Of a stretch of DNA of 64,000 nt, positions 22,794 through 30,054 are shown piece after piece. This stretch comes from Chitinophagaceae bacterium DXS. Its GTDB lineage: Bacteria; Bacteroidota; Bacteroidia; Chitinophagales; Chitinophagaceae. Numbering within the stretch: position 1 is the stretch's first letter; every line of letters begins with the position of its first letter. The position numbers and the translations under genes were made by a program. Below the pieces are notes generated by a model, which was not told where the DNA came from, searched no databases, and saw nothing but the letters and a program-made list of their open reading frames with translations. The stretch lies in assembly GCA_030345135.1 (NCBI GenBank), contig CP128386.1, positions 6,029,327 to 6,093,326 of the forward strand, written 5' to 3'.

Positions 22794-23288
22794 ATGGATA
22801 GGGAAGAATTTTATGAACCCGCTTATAAGGGTTCTAAAGATTTTAACCAGTGGGATGTTAAGACAGCCAATGCCACTGGTTTTGGTGCCGCTGCAGATGA
22901 TTATATGGAGCGCGGCATTGATTTAAATGAGCAACTTATCCGTAATAAACCGGCCACTTTTTTCTTTCGCATGAACAGCGATGCGATGGTGGGCGCCGGT
23001 ATACAAAATGGTGATATACTAATTGTTGATAAAAGCATCCGGGCGACCAACGGAAAGATAATTGTCGCGGCTGTTAACGGGGATCTTCTTGTGAGGCGCT
23101 ATCAGCAAACGATGAATCGCGTCTCCCTGATGGCCGAAAATAAAAAGTACAGTGATATAGATATGGGTGAATTTACTGAATATCGCGCCTGGGGTGTTGT
23201 TACCTGCGTTATTCATATACTGGATGCGGCGCTGCAGGCCGCAACGGCGCCGGCGCAGCAAGCAAACAGGAGGAGGATCAAGTATTAA
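22794..23288 (+). CDS. umuD: UmuD-like S24 protein lacking the catalytic Ser/Lys dyad
   Basis: 164 residues, co-linear with E. coli UmuD from the cleavage region (TGFGAAADDYME vs CGFPSPAADYVE) through RIDLNQLLI-type and GDILIVD segments to VWGVVTCVIHIL. The catalytic Ser60 of UmuD falls on Ala64 (MNSDAM where family has GDSM) and the general-base Lys97 falls on Arg101 (LLVRRYQ vs FTVKKLQ). The gene reads gcg and agg at these codons, so this is not a translation error. In UmuD, Ser60Ala blocks self-cleavage. Likely partner of the UmuC-like polymerase downstream, but the two are separated by 343 bases of repeats instead of overlapping. Confidence 0.85.
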   Translation: MDREEFYEPAYKGSKDFNQWDVKTANATGFGAAADDYMERGIDLNEQLIRNKPATFFFRMNSDAMVGAGIQNGDILIVDKSIRATNGKIIVAAVNGDLLVRRYQQTMNRVSLMAENKKYSDIDMGEFTEYRAWGVVTCVIHILDAALQAATAPAQQANRRRIKY

Positions 23289-23631
23289 TGTGCAGATGTG
23301 CGAATATGCAAATGGGTAAATGAATTGAGAATTGAAAATTGAAAATGAGGACGAATTGGTGGATGTGCAAATATGCAAATGCGAGAATGAATTGAAAATT
23401 GAAAAGGGATAATTGAAAATGATGGCGAATTAGTAAATGTGCAAATATGCAAATGTGCGAATGATTTAAGAAACTGGTTAAGCATTACGCGTGATCGATA
23501 GAAATTAAGTTAATGCACCTAACGTACTTCGTACCTCGTAATTCGTACTTGCAAAGCGCAGGCAAAAGAGCAGTTAAGTTGATCAAAATTAAACAGTTGC
23601 TGAAAGCTTATAGCTGACAGCTCACAGCTAA
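23289..23631 (+). repeat. composite repeat cassette B (umuD stop to umuC start)
   Basis: The whole gap is arrays: octads TGTGCAGA, TGTGCGAA, TATGCAAA starting at the base after the umuD stop, TTGAAAA heptads, again TATGCAAA octads (to 23462), a unique 50 bases, the GTACTTC/GTAATTC array (23524-23552), a GATCAAAATTAAAC piece, then AGCTTAT/AGCTGAC heptads (about 23605-23630) ending at the umuC ATG. Same order and sense relative to genes as cassette A. Confidence 0.85.
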
Positions 23632-24921
23632 ATGAAAGCCATAGTTGATTGTAACAGTTTCTACTGCTCGTGTGAGCGGGTGTTCAGGCCTGATCTGATG
23701 AACAGGCCTGTGGTAGTGCTTAGCAATAATGATGGGTGTATTGTTTCGCGGAGTGATGAAGTTAAGGCACTTGGTGTTGAGATGGCTGTTCCTTATTTCC
23801 AGGCAAAACCGGTCATTGAGAAACATGGTGTCGAAGCTTTTTCTTCTAACTACAATCTGTATGGTGATTTAAGCTGGCGCGTAATGGAAACCTTACGTGA
23901 AATGGTTGGCAAAAACAACGTAGAGATTTATTCTGTTGATGAGGCCTTTATTGACATGCAGCATATTCCTGCTGAACAATTGCATGAAACAGCCATGCGC
24001 ATGCGTCACACAGTTGAACAATGGACCGGAATCGCTGTCTCAATTGGCGTGGCTCCAACTAAAGTGCTGAGTAAACTGGCCAACAGGCTGGCGAAAAAGA
24101 ACAAAAAGAAAACACAATGCGTATTAGTATTAAATGATCCTGAAATCATTACGGAGGCTTTGATAAGAACGCCGGTAAGTGAAATTTGGGGTGTAGGGAG
24201 AAGTTATGCTGAAAAGCTGGTGAAGTGGGGAATTGACGATGCTTATCAATTAAGCAGGATGCCCGAAGAATGGGCAAGGAAAAATCTTGGGGGTGTGGTA
24301 GGTGTGCGATTGATCAGAGAATTGAAAGGTTATCATGCAATTGATATGGACGATGAGCTGGACTCCAAGAAGATGATCGCCACGACGCGCATGTTTGGAA
24401 CGCCGGTTTCAGATCTGCAGGATATAAAGGAAGCGGTTGCAACGTACACTTCAAGGGCTGCTGAAAAATTGAGGCGGCAATATGGTGCAGCGAGTGTTGT
24501 AAGTGTATTCGTGGTGCCGCGCGAAGAACGAAAGCCAGATGAAAAATATTCACATGGTACTACCGTAAGCAGGCATATTGTACTTCCTTATGCAACATCT
24601 ATAACGCAGGAGCTGATCAAGCCTGCGCTACAATTAACAGAACAGGTGTATGTAAAAGGGTTGAAGTACAAAAAAGCCGGCGTGATGCTGAGTGGAATTG
24701 TAGATGATTCAAGCATTCAGGGCAATTTGTTTATTGACGAGTCTCAGCAGAAGGAAAAGAACAGGATGTTAATGGCCATGATGGATAACATCAATTTCAG
24801 CATGCGCGATGATGCCTTGAAGTTTGCCGCCAGCGGCACTGACCGCAACTGGAAGATGCGCCAGGAATTTCGTAGCCCCCGTTATACAACAAGATGGAAT
24901 GAACTGCCGGAAGTGGGGTAG
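23632..24921 (+). CDS. umuC: Y-family DNA polymerase, UmuC type
   Basis: 429 residues. Palm residues D6 (AIVDCNSFY) and D103-E104 (SVDEAFID) are intact; Tyr11 is the steric gate position. GVAPTKVLSKLANRLAKK and ELKGYHAIDMD match UmuC rather than DinB, and the C-terminal little-finger domain plus a UmuC-specific tail are present. Performs error-prone translesion synthesis, normally with a cleaved UmuD dimer. The stop codon TAG is the first triplet of an AGCT-heptad array. Confidence 0.95.
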   Translation: MKAIVDCNSFYCSCERVFRPDLMNRPVVVLSNNDGCIVSRSDEVKALGVEMAVPYFQAKPVIEKHGVEAFSSNYNLYGDLSWRVMETLREMVGKNNVEIYSVDEAFIDMQHIPAEQLHETAMRMRHTVEQWTGIAVSIGVAPTKVLSKLANRLAKKNKKKTQCVLVLNDPEIITEALIRTPVSEIWGVGRSYAEKLVKWGIDDAYQLSRMPEEWARKNLGGVVGVRLIRELKGYHAIDMDDELDSKKMIATTRMFGTPVSDLQDIKEAVATYTSRAAEKLRRQYGAASVVSVFVVPREERKPDEKYSHGTTVSRHIVLPYATSITQELIKPALQLTEQVYVKGLKYKKAGVMLSGIVDDSSIQGNLFIDESQQKEKNRMLMAMMDNINFSMRDDALKFAASGTDRNWKMRQEFRSPRYTTRWNELPEVG

Positions 24922-25075
24922 CTGTCAGCTACGAGCTATTCGCTATCAGCTTGTCACCGCTAGCTTCGTTGTTTTTAATGATATAATTCTAACCTTGTAA
25001 TTTCTTATTTAAAGATCACTTGTATTCCGGCTCATTGCTGATTGCTGATAGCTCACAGCCAACAGCGAAGGCTGT
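24919..25075. repeat. AGCTGTC/AGCTATC heptad arrays at umuC and lgt-like 3' ends
   Basis: From the umuC stop: TAGCTGT, CAGCTAC, GAGCTAT, TCGCTAT, CAGCTTG (24919-24953). A second copy in minus sense (25030-25072) lies inside the lgt-like coding region and encodes its C terminus. Confidence 0.85.
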
Positions 25076-25797
25076 ATGAAATACCGGTAATAGTACACGA
25101 GTCCTGCCAGTGCAGTGAGTTGAATAGTGGAAAGCCCGAGTACCAATGTATAGCGTGGTTTTGCAAAGTCGAGTATTAATCTGAAAAAGCAGTACGCGAT
25201 CATGAATATTTTGAATCGTGCGCCGTCGGCAAGCGGATATCTTTTTTCAAACGCAACGAGGCATAGCCATAGCATAAGGAGAAATGCAATCTCATACAAG
25301 CATACGGGATGTCTTTTAACATTATCGCCTAAATACATTCCTAAAATACTTGTGGTAGGTGAGCCATAAGTTTCTTCGTGGATGCCCATACTAAAACAGC
25401 CAACGCGACCAATGGTTAATGCGAGGATCATAGGGTAAGTGAAGAGATCGCCGGAAGAGTGTTTTTCGCCGATTATTTTTTTGGTCAATTCTACTCCTGC
25501 CAGTCCGCCGAGAAAACCACCCAGCACGGTTTTGTTGCTGTAGAAGTAAAGCCATTTGTTGGATGCATGTTGAAGTGCGTTGAAATTTTCTAGTCCGCCA
25601 ATCAGCCTGCTGCCGAACAGTGCACCAAAAATTGCACCTGTTAAGATCCAGATCCTGTTAGAGGATTGTATGGTATCGCCTTGCTGTTTGCGTAACCACA
25701 AGAAATAGCGAAAGCCAATAAAGAAGCCAAGCGTTTCAAAAATGGTGTGCCAAAGAATGGTAATTGAGCCGAGTTGTATGGTGAAGGGAAACTGCAT
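25009..25797 (-). CDS. Lgt-like prolipoprotein diacylglyceryl transferase family protein
   Basis: 262 residues from ATG 25797 (MQFPFTIQLGSITI). Seven or so membrane helices. Lgt hallmarks are recognisable but altered: GRVGCFSMGIHEETYGSPT (family GR.GNF.NGE..G.PT), RHPVCLYE, and FFRLILDFAKP. The Asn-to-Cys and Asn-Gly-to-Met-Gly changes at the signature suggest a diverged paralogue, perhaps not the housekeeping lipoprotein enzyme. The last 20 or so residues (LAVSYQQSAMS...) are encoded by an AGCTATC-type repeat array, so the natural C terminus was probably shorter. Confidence 0.75.
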   Translation of the reverse strand: MQFPFTIQLGSITILWHTIFETLGFFIGFRYFLWLRKQQGDTIQSSNRIWILTGAIFGALFGSRLIGGLENFNALQHASNKWLYFYSNKTVLGGFLGGLAGVELTKKIIGEKHSSGDLFTYPMILALTIGRVGCFSMGIHEETYGSPTTSILGMYLGDNVKRHPVCLYEIAFLLMLWLCLVAFEKRYPLADGARFKIFMIAYCFFRLILDFAKPRYTLVLGLSTIQLTALAGLVYYYRYFIQPSLLAVSYQQSAMSRNTSDL

Positions 25798-25805
25798 ATT
25801 TTTTG

Positions 25806-25972
25806 AACCACGGAGACGCGGAGACACAAAGAAACACCGCGAAATACGTTTAGCAAAATCTAAATTTTAGAAGCAAGGGTCAACACCTTTGTTTTACAAC
25901 TCAATTTTATCCTTGTTGCATAATTCTTCTAATATACGTTGTACATCTCAGTGTCTCCCTGTCTCCGTGGTT
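25806..25972. repeat. inverted CACGGAGA octad phrases
   Basis: ACCACGGAGACGCGGAGACA at 25806-25825 and its near reverse complement at 25950-25972 flank about 125 bases between the aldo/keto reductase 3' end and the lgt-like 5' end. Read from the reductase stop codon, the right arm gives CACGGAGA, CAGGGAGA, CACTGAGA. Confidence 0.8.
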
Positions 25973-26990
25973 ACCGCCTTTCTATCTTATCATAAAAGCC
26001 GCCGAAGTTGTTCAGCCTCACCCCATCTTCCCTAAAAAACTCACCCGGGAAGCCCAGGTTAATTTTGCTTGCTTCATCCAATCGTCGCAGATCTTCTTCA
26101 CTCAAAACAAGATCAATCATTTTCAGGTTCTCTTCCAGTTGAGAAAGCTTTGTTGCGCCTACAATCGGAATAGAAGAAATGCCTTGTTGCCTTGTCCATT
26201 GCAACGCAACATGAGAGGGATAAACATTTAATTTATCCGCAATTGCAATCACTTCTTTTGTAATGCGTGCGCTGTTTTCGTTCAGCCTGTTGCTTTCCGG
26301 TTTTATCCGGCCGATATCTCCCCGTAAGTATTTTCCGGTCAATGCGCCTCCAGCCAAAGGAGCCCATGGCGTTAACGTCATACCATAATGCTTTGCCATG
26401 GGAAGTAATTCTCTTTCCGGTGTGCGCTGAATTAAACTGTATTCCACCTGTAAAGCGATAAACTGGCTCCAGCCCATCAATTCCGCTAATGTATTTGCCT
26501 TGCTTACAATCCAGGCCGGTGTATCACTGATGGCTGCGTAATTCACTTTGCCTTGTCTGATCAAATCATCCAGTCCGCGTAATATTTCATCAACCGGTGT
26601 AAGGTCATCCCAGATATGTAAGTATAATACATCAATGAAATCCGTATTCAATCGTTTCAAACTCTCTTCTACACTGCGCATCATATTCTTCCGGTTGTTG
26701 CCGGAAGCGTTTGGGTTGGTAGTGTTGTCCTTCAATGAATACTTGGTGGCAATTACCCAGTAATCCCTGTCGCGTGAGCTGACAAACTCACCAATGATCT
26801 TTTCACTCGTTCCGAGTTTATAGATGTTCGCAGTGTCCAGGAAATTCCCACCCGCATTGCCAAATGCCTCCATTATGGCAAAACTGCTTTCTTTGTCGGC
26901 GCCCCATCCACTCTCTGTCCCAAATCCCATCGTGCCAAGGCACAATTCCGATACCTTTAATCCCGATCTTCCTAAAAGTTTGTATTTCAT
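25971..26990 (-). CDS. aldo/keto reductase
   Basis: 339 residues, (beta/alpha)8 NADPH-dependent oxidoreductase. Catalytic tetrad residues visible: Asp in FLDTANIY with Tyr, Lys in IATKYSL, His in LYLHIWDD. Cofactor-binding end: IPIVGATKLSQLEENL. Closest in layout to the YajO/IolS-like group. Substrate unknown. The stop codon is followed after one base by an octad array. Confidence 0.93.
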   Translation of the reverse strand: MKYKLLGRSGLKVSELCLGTMGFGTESGWGADKESSFAIMEAFGNAGGNFLDTANIYKLGTSEKIIGEFVSSRDRDYWVIATKYSLKDNTTNPNASGNNRKNMMRSVEESLKRLNTDFIDVLYLHIWDDLTPVDEILRGLDDLIRQGKVNYAAISDTPAWIVSKANTLAELMGWSQFIALQVEYSLIQRTPERELLPMAKHYGMTLTPWAPLAGGALTGKYLRGDIGRIKPESNRLNENSARITKEVIAIADKLNVYPSHVALQWTRQQGISSIPIVGATKLSQLEENLKMIDLVLSEEDLRRLDEASKINLGFPGEFFREDGVRLNNFGGFYDKIERR

Positions 26991-26999
26991 TAGTTAGAG

Positions 27000-27208
27000 T
27001 TTTTATAGCTATCAGCTATCAGCAAAGTCTCAATCCAAAGCTGTCTTAAAAAAATGTGCAATAGGGCTTCAACGTACAACGTTTCCCTTGTTTCTTTTCT
27101 AGTTCTTTGGCTTAATGCGCCTCAACCTTTCCATGCCTTAAGCCCACGCCTCAAACCTCAAGCCTCACACCAAAAAACGTACAACGTATTACTTACAACG
27201 TACAACTT
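27000..27208 (-). repeat. string of heptad arrays after the thioredoxin-like gene
   Basis: Read on the minus strand from two bases after the stop: GTTGTAC, GTTGTAA, GTAATAC, GTTGTAC (27206-27178), then GGTGTGA, GGCTTGA, GGTTTGA, GGCGTGG (27172-27140), another GTTGTAC copy (27085-27066) and an AGCTGAT array (27028-27006) near the aldo/keto reductase start. Four families in one intergenic region. Confidence 0.8.
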
Positions 27209-27838
27209 TTACAGATTCTCCTTTAACAGCTGCGTCAACTCCGCCTGAACACTTTGTGTTTTGTCTTTTGAATACCAGCGATGAATTTCTTCTTTAATGG
27301 TATCGTAGCTGGCGTCATTTGCTTTCAGGTGATCGTAAAGCTCTTGTGCAGCCGCAGGTCTTGGTCCCCAGTTAAACAACTCTTCGCCCTGGTTGTTTGC
27401 CACGACTAATTTAGGAATACTTCTGCTTTTGCCATTTTGCAAATATTGATCCATTAGTGGGAGATGTTCATCTCTCAATAAAAAGCGGATTTCAATATTG
27501 CTGTTCAGTTCAGCGAGCTTAGGAAATAAGGGCACAATTTGAGATGCGTCTCCACACCATCCTTCAACAATTACCAGCCAAACCTGTGGTGATGTTATTT
27601 GTGCCACTACATTTTCAAGTTCCCCATCGAGCTCAATTGTCTTATCGAGCCTGTTCATGCGGGCCACATTCAGTTTCGCGTAATTCAACAGGGCTTCCGA
27701 TTGGTTGACGCCTGTTGTTTTTCCTTCTTTTAATAAGTCATCAATTAATTGTCTGTAATTTTTATATGATAACCAATTGTTTGTTTTATCCACTACCGTT
27801 TCTCTCAAAACTTTGCTGGACTTTCTTGTTAACTCCAT
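27209..27838 (-). CDS. thioredoxin-fold protein with single active-site Cys
   Basis: 209 residues. Central thioredoxin-like domain (about 80-190) with EGWCGDASQIVP, i.e. only the first Cys of the CxxC pair, then a cis-Pro-like segment RSIPKLVV. This WCGDA type is common in Bacteroidota and is not expected to work as a dithiol oxidoreductase; monothiol reduction or substrate binding is possible. Sits downstream of the reductase gene with a 52-base gap, possibly in the MarR-controlled unit. Confidence 0.75.
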   Translation of the reverse strand: MELTRKSSKVLRETVVDKTNNWLSYKNYRQLIDDLLKEGKTTGVNQSEALLNYAKLNVARMNRLDKTIELDGELENVVAQITSPQVWLVIVEGWCGDASQIVPLFPKLAELNSNIEIRFLLRDEHLPLMDQYLQNGKSRSIPKLVVANNQGEELFNWGPRPAAAQELYDHLKANDASYDTIKEEIHRWYSKDKTQSVQAELTQLLKENL

Positions 27839-27890
27839 AGTATTACTCCTGTTATTTTATGTTATAGGATGTTGGATTTTTTATGATGAA

Positions 27891-28535
27891 TTAAGTTTTT
27901 AATAATTTAAATGCATGCTGCCAGTCGTTCTGTAAAAATCCCGGTATGCACCAGAGCATACACAAAGGCTCAATTGCACGTGCCGCTTCGGCCTTGCCCA
28001 TGTCTGCTGTTTCCCAGCCAAAAGAAGAAACGATATCTGTAACAGTTTTCCTGGCTTCTTCATCATTTCCGGCAATGAACATGGTAGGTTTGTCTTTTAG
28101 CTGTGGCTTATACATCAGCGTATTGCCAACGCTGTTAAATGCCTTGACAAATTTTGCAGATGGAACAAGCGCCTGTAGCTTTTCCAACAGTGATTCATTC
28201 GGGCCTGTAAAAAACTGTAGAACACCATTTACCGGAGGCTGGTCGGCGATCGGATTGGTGGTATCAATCACAATTTTGTTTTCAAAATTGTATTTACCAG
28301 CAAGACGAACAGCCTCTTCAGCAGCCGTCCCTTTGACGCTTAGCACTATAATGTCTCCGAACCGTGCGGCATCTTCAAAAGTTCCTACAGCTATGCCGGC
28401 ATTCTCGCTGCCGAATTTTACCACATCTTCTTTGGTTACATCGCGTGTACCCAATAAAACTTCGTAACCTTCCTGCTTAAAAGCTTTGGCCAGCACCTGG
28501 CCAACAATACCTGAACCAATAATGCCTGCTTTCAT
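27891..28535 (-). CDS. NADPH-dependent F420 reductase-like oxidoreductase
   Basis: 214 residues. N-terminal Rossmann GxGxxG (GIIGSGIVGQVLAKAF), then GTRD suggesting NADP(H) preference, a second motif VLSVKGTAAEEA and a C-terminal FNSVGN...MFIAGNDEEAR segment, as in the NpdG/F420-dependent reductase superfamily that also contains F420-independent members. The gene follows marR, and a copy of the MarR palindrome (28577-28588) lies 42 bases before its start, so MarR control is likely. Confidence 0.8.
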   Translation of the reverse strand: MKAGIIGSGIVGQVLAKAFKQEGYEVLLGTRDVTKEDVVKFGSENAGIAVGTFEDAARFGDIIVLSVKGTAAEEAVRLAGKYNFENKIVIDTTNPIADQPPVNGVLQFFTGPNESLLEKLQALVPSAKFVKAFNSVGNTLMYKPQLKDKPTMFIAGNDEEARKTVTDIVSSFGWETADMGKAEAARAIEPLCMLWCIPGFLQNDWQHAFKLLKT

Positions 28536-28576
28536 TTTTTTAAGTTTGAATGATTTAAAAAGAGATTATGTGATAT

Positions 28577-28588
28577 TTGTATATACAA
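28577..28588. promoter_or_regulatory. MarR operator copy 2 (before the reductase gene)
   Basis: TTGTATATACAA, a perfect 12-bp palindrome with the same core as the 18-bp site at 29045-29062; it falls between the marR stop codon and the reductase start. Confidence 0.65.
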
Positions 28589-28589
28589 T

Positions 28590-29024
28590 CTACTCCAGCA
28601 CCGTAAACTTATCTGTCAATTTATTCATCGTCTGAACCAATCTTGAGCTTTCTTCCCTGCCCAGAATTGCTGAATATGCCTCATTGAATTTCTGACTGCA
28701 TTGTTTCAGCAGCGGGAATAATTCTTTTGCTTTTGGAGTAGGATATACATTGGTAACCTTACCTTCAGATGTTCTTACAACCAGTTTCTTGCTTTCCAGT
28801 TTTTCTATCAAACGCGTGATGGTACTGGGTGTGAGCATTAAATTCTCTGCAAGAATACCCGGTTGGATCCCGGCGTCTTCAATGATCATCATCAGCATGT
28901 AAGCATGACTCGGCGAAAGATCTACCGGCTTCCAGCTTTCCTGTGCCAGCTTTTCAATTTGCCTCGCAAAAGCCGCGGATGAGAAATAAAGACATTCGGA
29001 ATATCTACAATCATTTGTTTTCAT
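28590..29024 (-). CDS. MarR-family transcriptional regulator
   Basis: 144 residues from ATG 29024 (MKTNDCRYSECLYFSS); 30 open codons upstream would run across the operator and are excluded. Winged helix-turn-helix core QPGILAENLMLTPSTITRLI with wing SEGKVTNVYPT. Two cysteines near the N terminus (C5, C10) could sense oxidation or electrophiles, as in OhrR/DUF24-like regulators, but this is only a possibility. Palindromic sites lie before its own gene and before the reductase, implying autoregulation. Confidence 0.88.
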   Translation of the reverse strand: MKTNDCRYSECLYFSSAAFARQIEKLAQESWKPVDLSPSHAYMLMMIIEDAGIQPGILAENLMLTPSTITRLIEKLESKKLVVRTSEGKVTNVYPTPKAKELFPLLKQCSQKFNEAYSAILGREESSRLVQTMNKLTDKFTVLE

Positions 29025-29044
29025 GATCTGCAAATTTACAACTT

Positions 29045-29062
29045 TATTTGTATATACAAATA
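29045..29062. promoter_or_regulatory. MarR operator copy 1 (autoregulatory)
   Basis: TATTTGTATATACAAATA is a perfect 18-bp palindrome 21 bases before the marR ATG. The core TTGTATATACAA occurs again at 28577-28588. Confidence 0.7.
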
Positions 29063-29129
29063 TGATAAAAGTCATGCGTTGGGAATACCATCGGCAAGTT
29101 TGTGGAGTGTCCATGTTATTTCGCGTTGG

Positions 29130-29350
29130 GCAGTTTATATTAAGTACGAGTTACGAAGCCTGCCCGTATGAAACATTCAGGCGGGTACGAAGTGCCTGGC
29201 TTTGAGCACACTACACTTTTCTTGGCTCTATTAAGGGTGCTGAAAATTCTCAATTGTACATGCATCATTGCCGGATTGCAATTCGTTTAGGTGGTCTGCG
29301 CCTTTCTCCGTGCAACTCTCGGTGTTTCCTTCGTGAAGCTCTGTGTAACT
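29130..29350. repeat. repeat fragments before ydcZ-like gene
   Basis: In the 372-base gap between marR and the transporter: a GTACGAGTTACGAAG-type heptad piece interrupted by a 27-base insert (29138-29196), and a CTCCGTGCAACTCTCGGTGTTTCC-type phrase (29300-29350, related to 21170-21210). Nothing else is seen there apart from the MarR operator. Confidence 0.65.
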
Positions 29351-29396
29351 GTATTTTTATTTACTTTCGGATTTTATTATTGTTAAAGAAATACCA

Positions 29397-29843
29397 ATGC
29401 GCTACCTGCTCATGCTGCTAACATTGATTATTGGCACTTTTATTCCTATTCAGGCTGTTTTAAATACAAAATTGGGTAGACAGATTGGCGGTCCGTTAAT
29501 GGGCTCTTTGATGAGCTTTTTTGTAGGCTTTGTTTGTTTGCTCATTTTAAATTTCAGCGTTAACACCCAAGCGGTTGTCCATATTAAACCTTCCACAACT
29601 TATCCCTGGTATATCTGGATGGGCGGAGTTATCGGCGCCATCTTCGTCGGTTACATTACCTGGGTTAACCAACAGCAAGGTGTCGCCCTGACTTTCGCGC
29701 TGGTAGTAAGCGGACAAATATTTGCCTCTCTTATAATCGATCACTACGGCTTGTTTGGCTCAGTGGTGAAATCGATCACAACCGAAAAGATCATTGGTGC
29801 GGTGTTGATTCTTGCAGGATTGGTGCTGATAAAAAGATCGTAA
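29397..29843 (+). CDS. YdcZ/DUF606-family DMT transporter
   Basis: 148 residues, five hydrophobic segments, with the family start LTLIIGTFIPIQAVLNTKLGR and the end TTEKIIGAVLILAGLVLIK. Inner-membrane half-size member of the drug/metabolite transporter superfamily; substrate unknown. Its last codons (AAA AGA TCG TAA) already belong to a GTAAGAC octamer array. Confidence 0.88.
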   Translation: MRYLLMLLTLIIGTFIPIQAVLNTKLGRQIGGPLMGSLMSFFVGFVCLLILNFSVNTQAVVHIKPSTTYPWYIWMGGVIGAIFVGYITWVNQQQGVALTFALVVSGQIFASLIIDHYGLFGSVVKSITTEKIIGAVLILAGLVLIKRS

Positions 29844-29970
29844 GATAGTAAGATAGTAAGACCGTAAGACCGTAAGACCGTAAGACCGTAAGACCGTAAG
29901 ACCGTAAGACCGTAAGACCGTAAGAAAAAAAGACGTGTAAGATAGTAAGAAAGTAAGATCGTAAGAGGTA
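29838..29970 (+). repeat. GTAAGACC octamer array beginning in the ydcZ stop codon
   Basis: Units GTAAGATA, GTAAGATA, then eight perfect GTAAGACC copies at 29856-29919, then degenerate units to 29967. The stop TAA (29841-29843) is inside the first unit. Confidence 0.95.
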
Positions 29971-30054
29971 TAGCCTCAAGCCTCAAGCCTTATGCCTGAC
30001 ACCTAATACCTCCAAATAAAATCCCGTCAATCCCTTCATCCCCAAAATCCTGGT
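29970..30054 (-). repeat. GGATTTTGGGGAT and AGGCTTG arrays after the amidohydrolase
   Basis: On the minus strand, right after the stop TAG: a GGATT-rich phrase related to the 101-bp repeat (ATTGACGGGATT), then AGGTATT, AGGTGTC, AGGCATA, AGGCTTG, AGGCTTG heptads (30012-29973), meeting the ydcZ octamer array. Confidence 0.8.
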
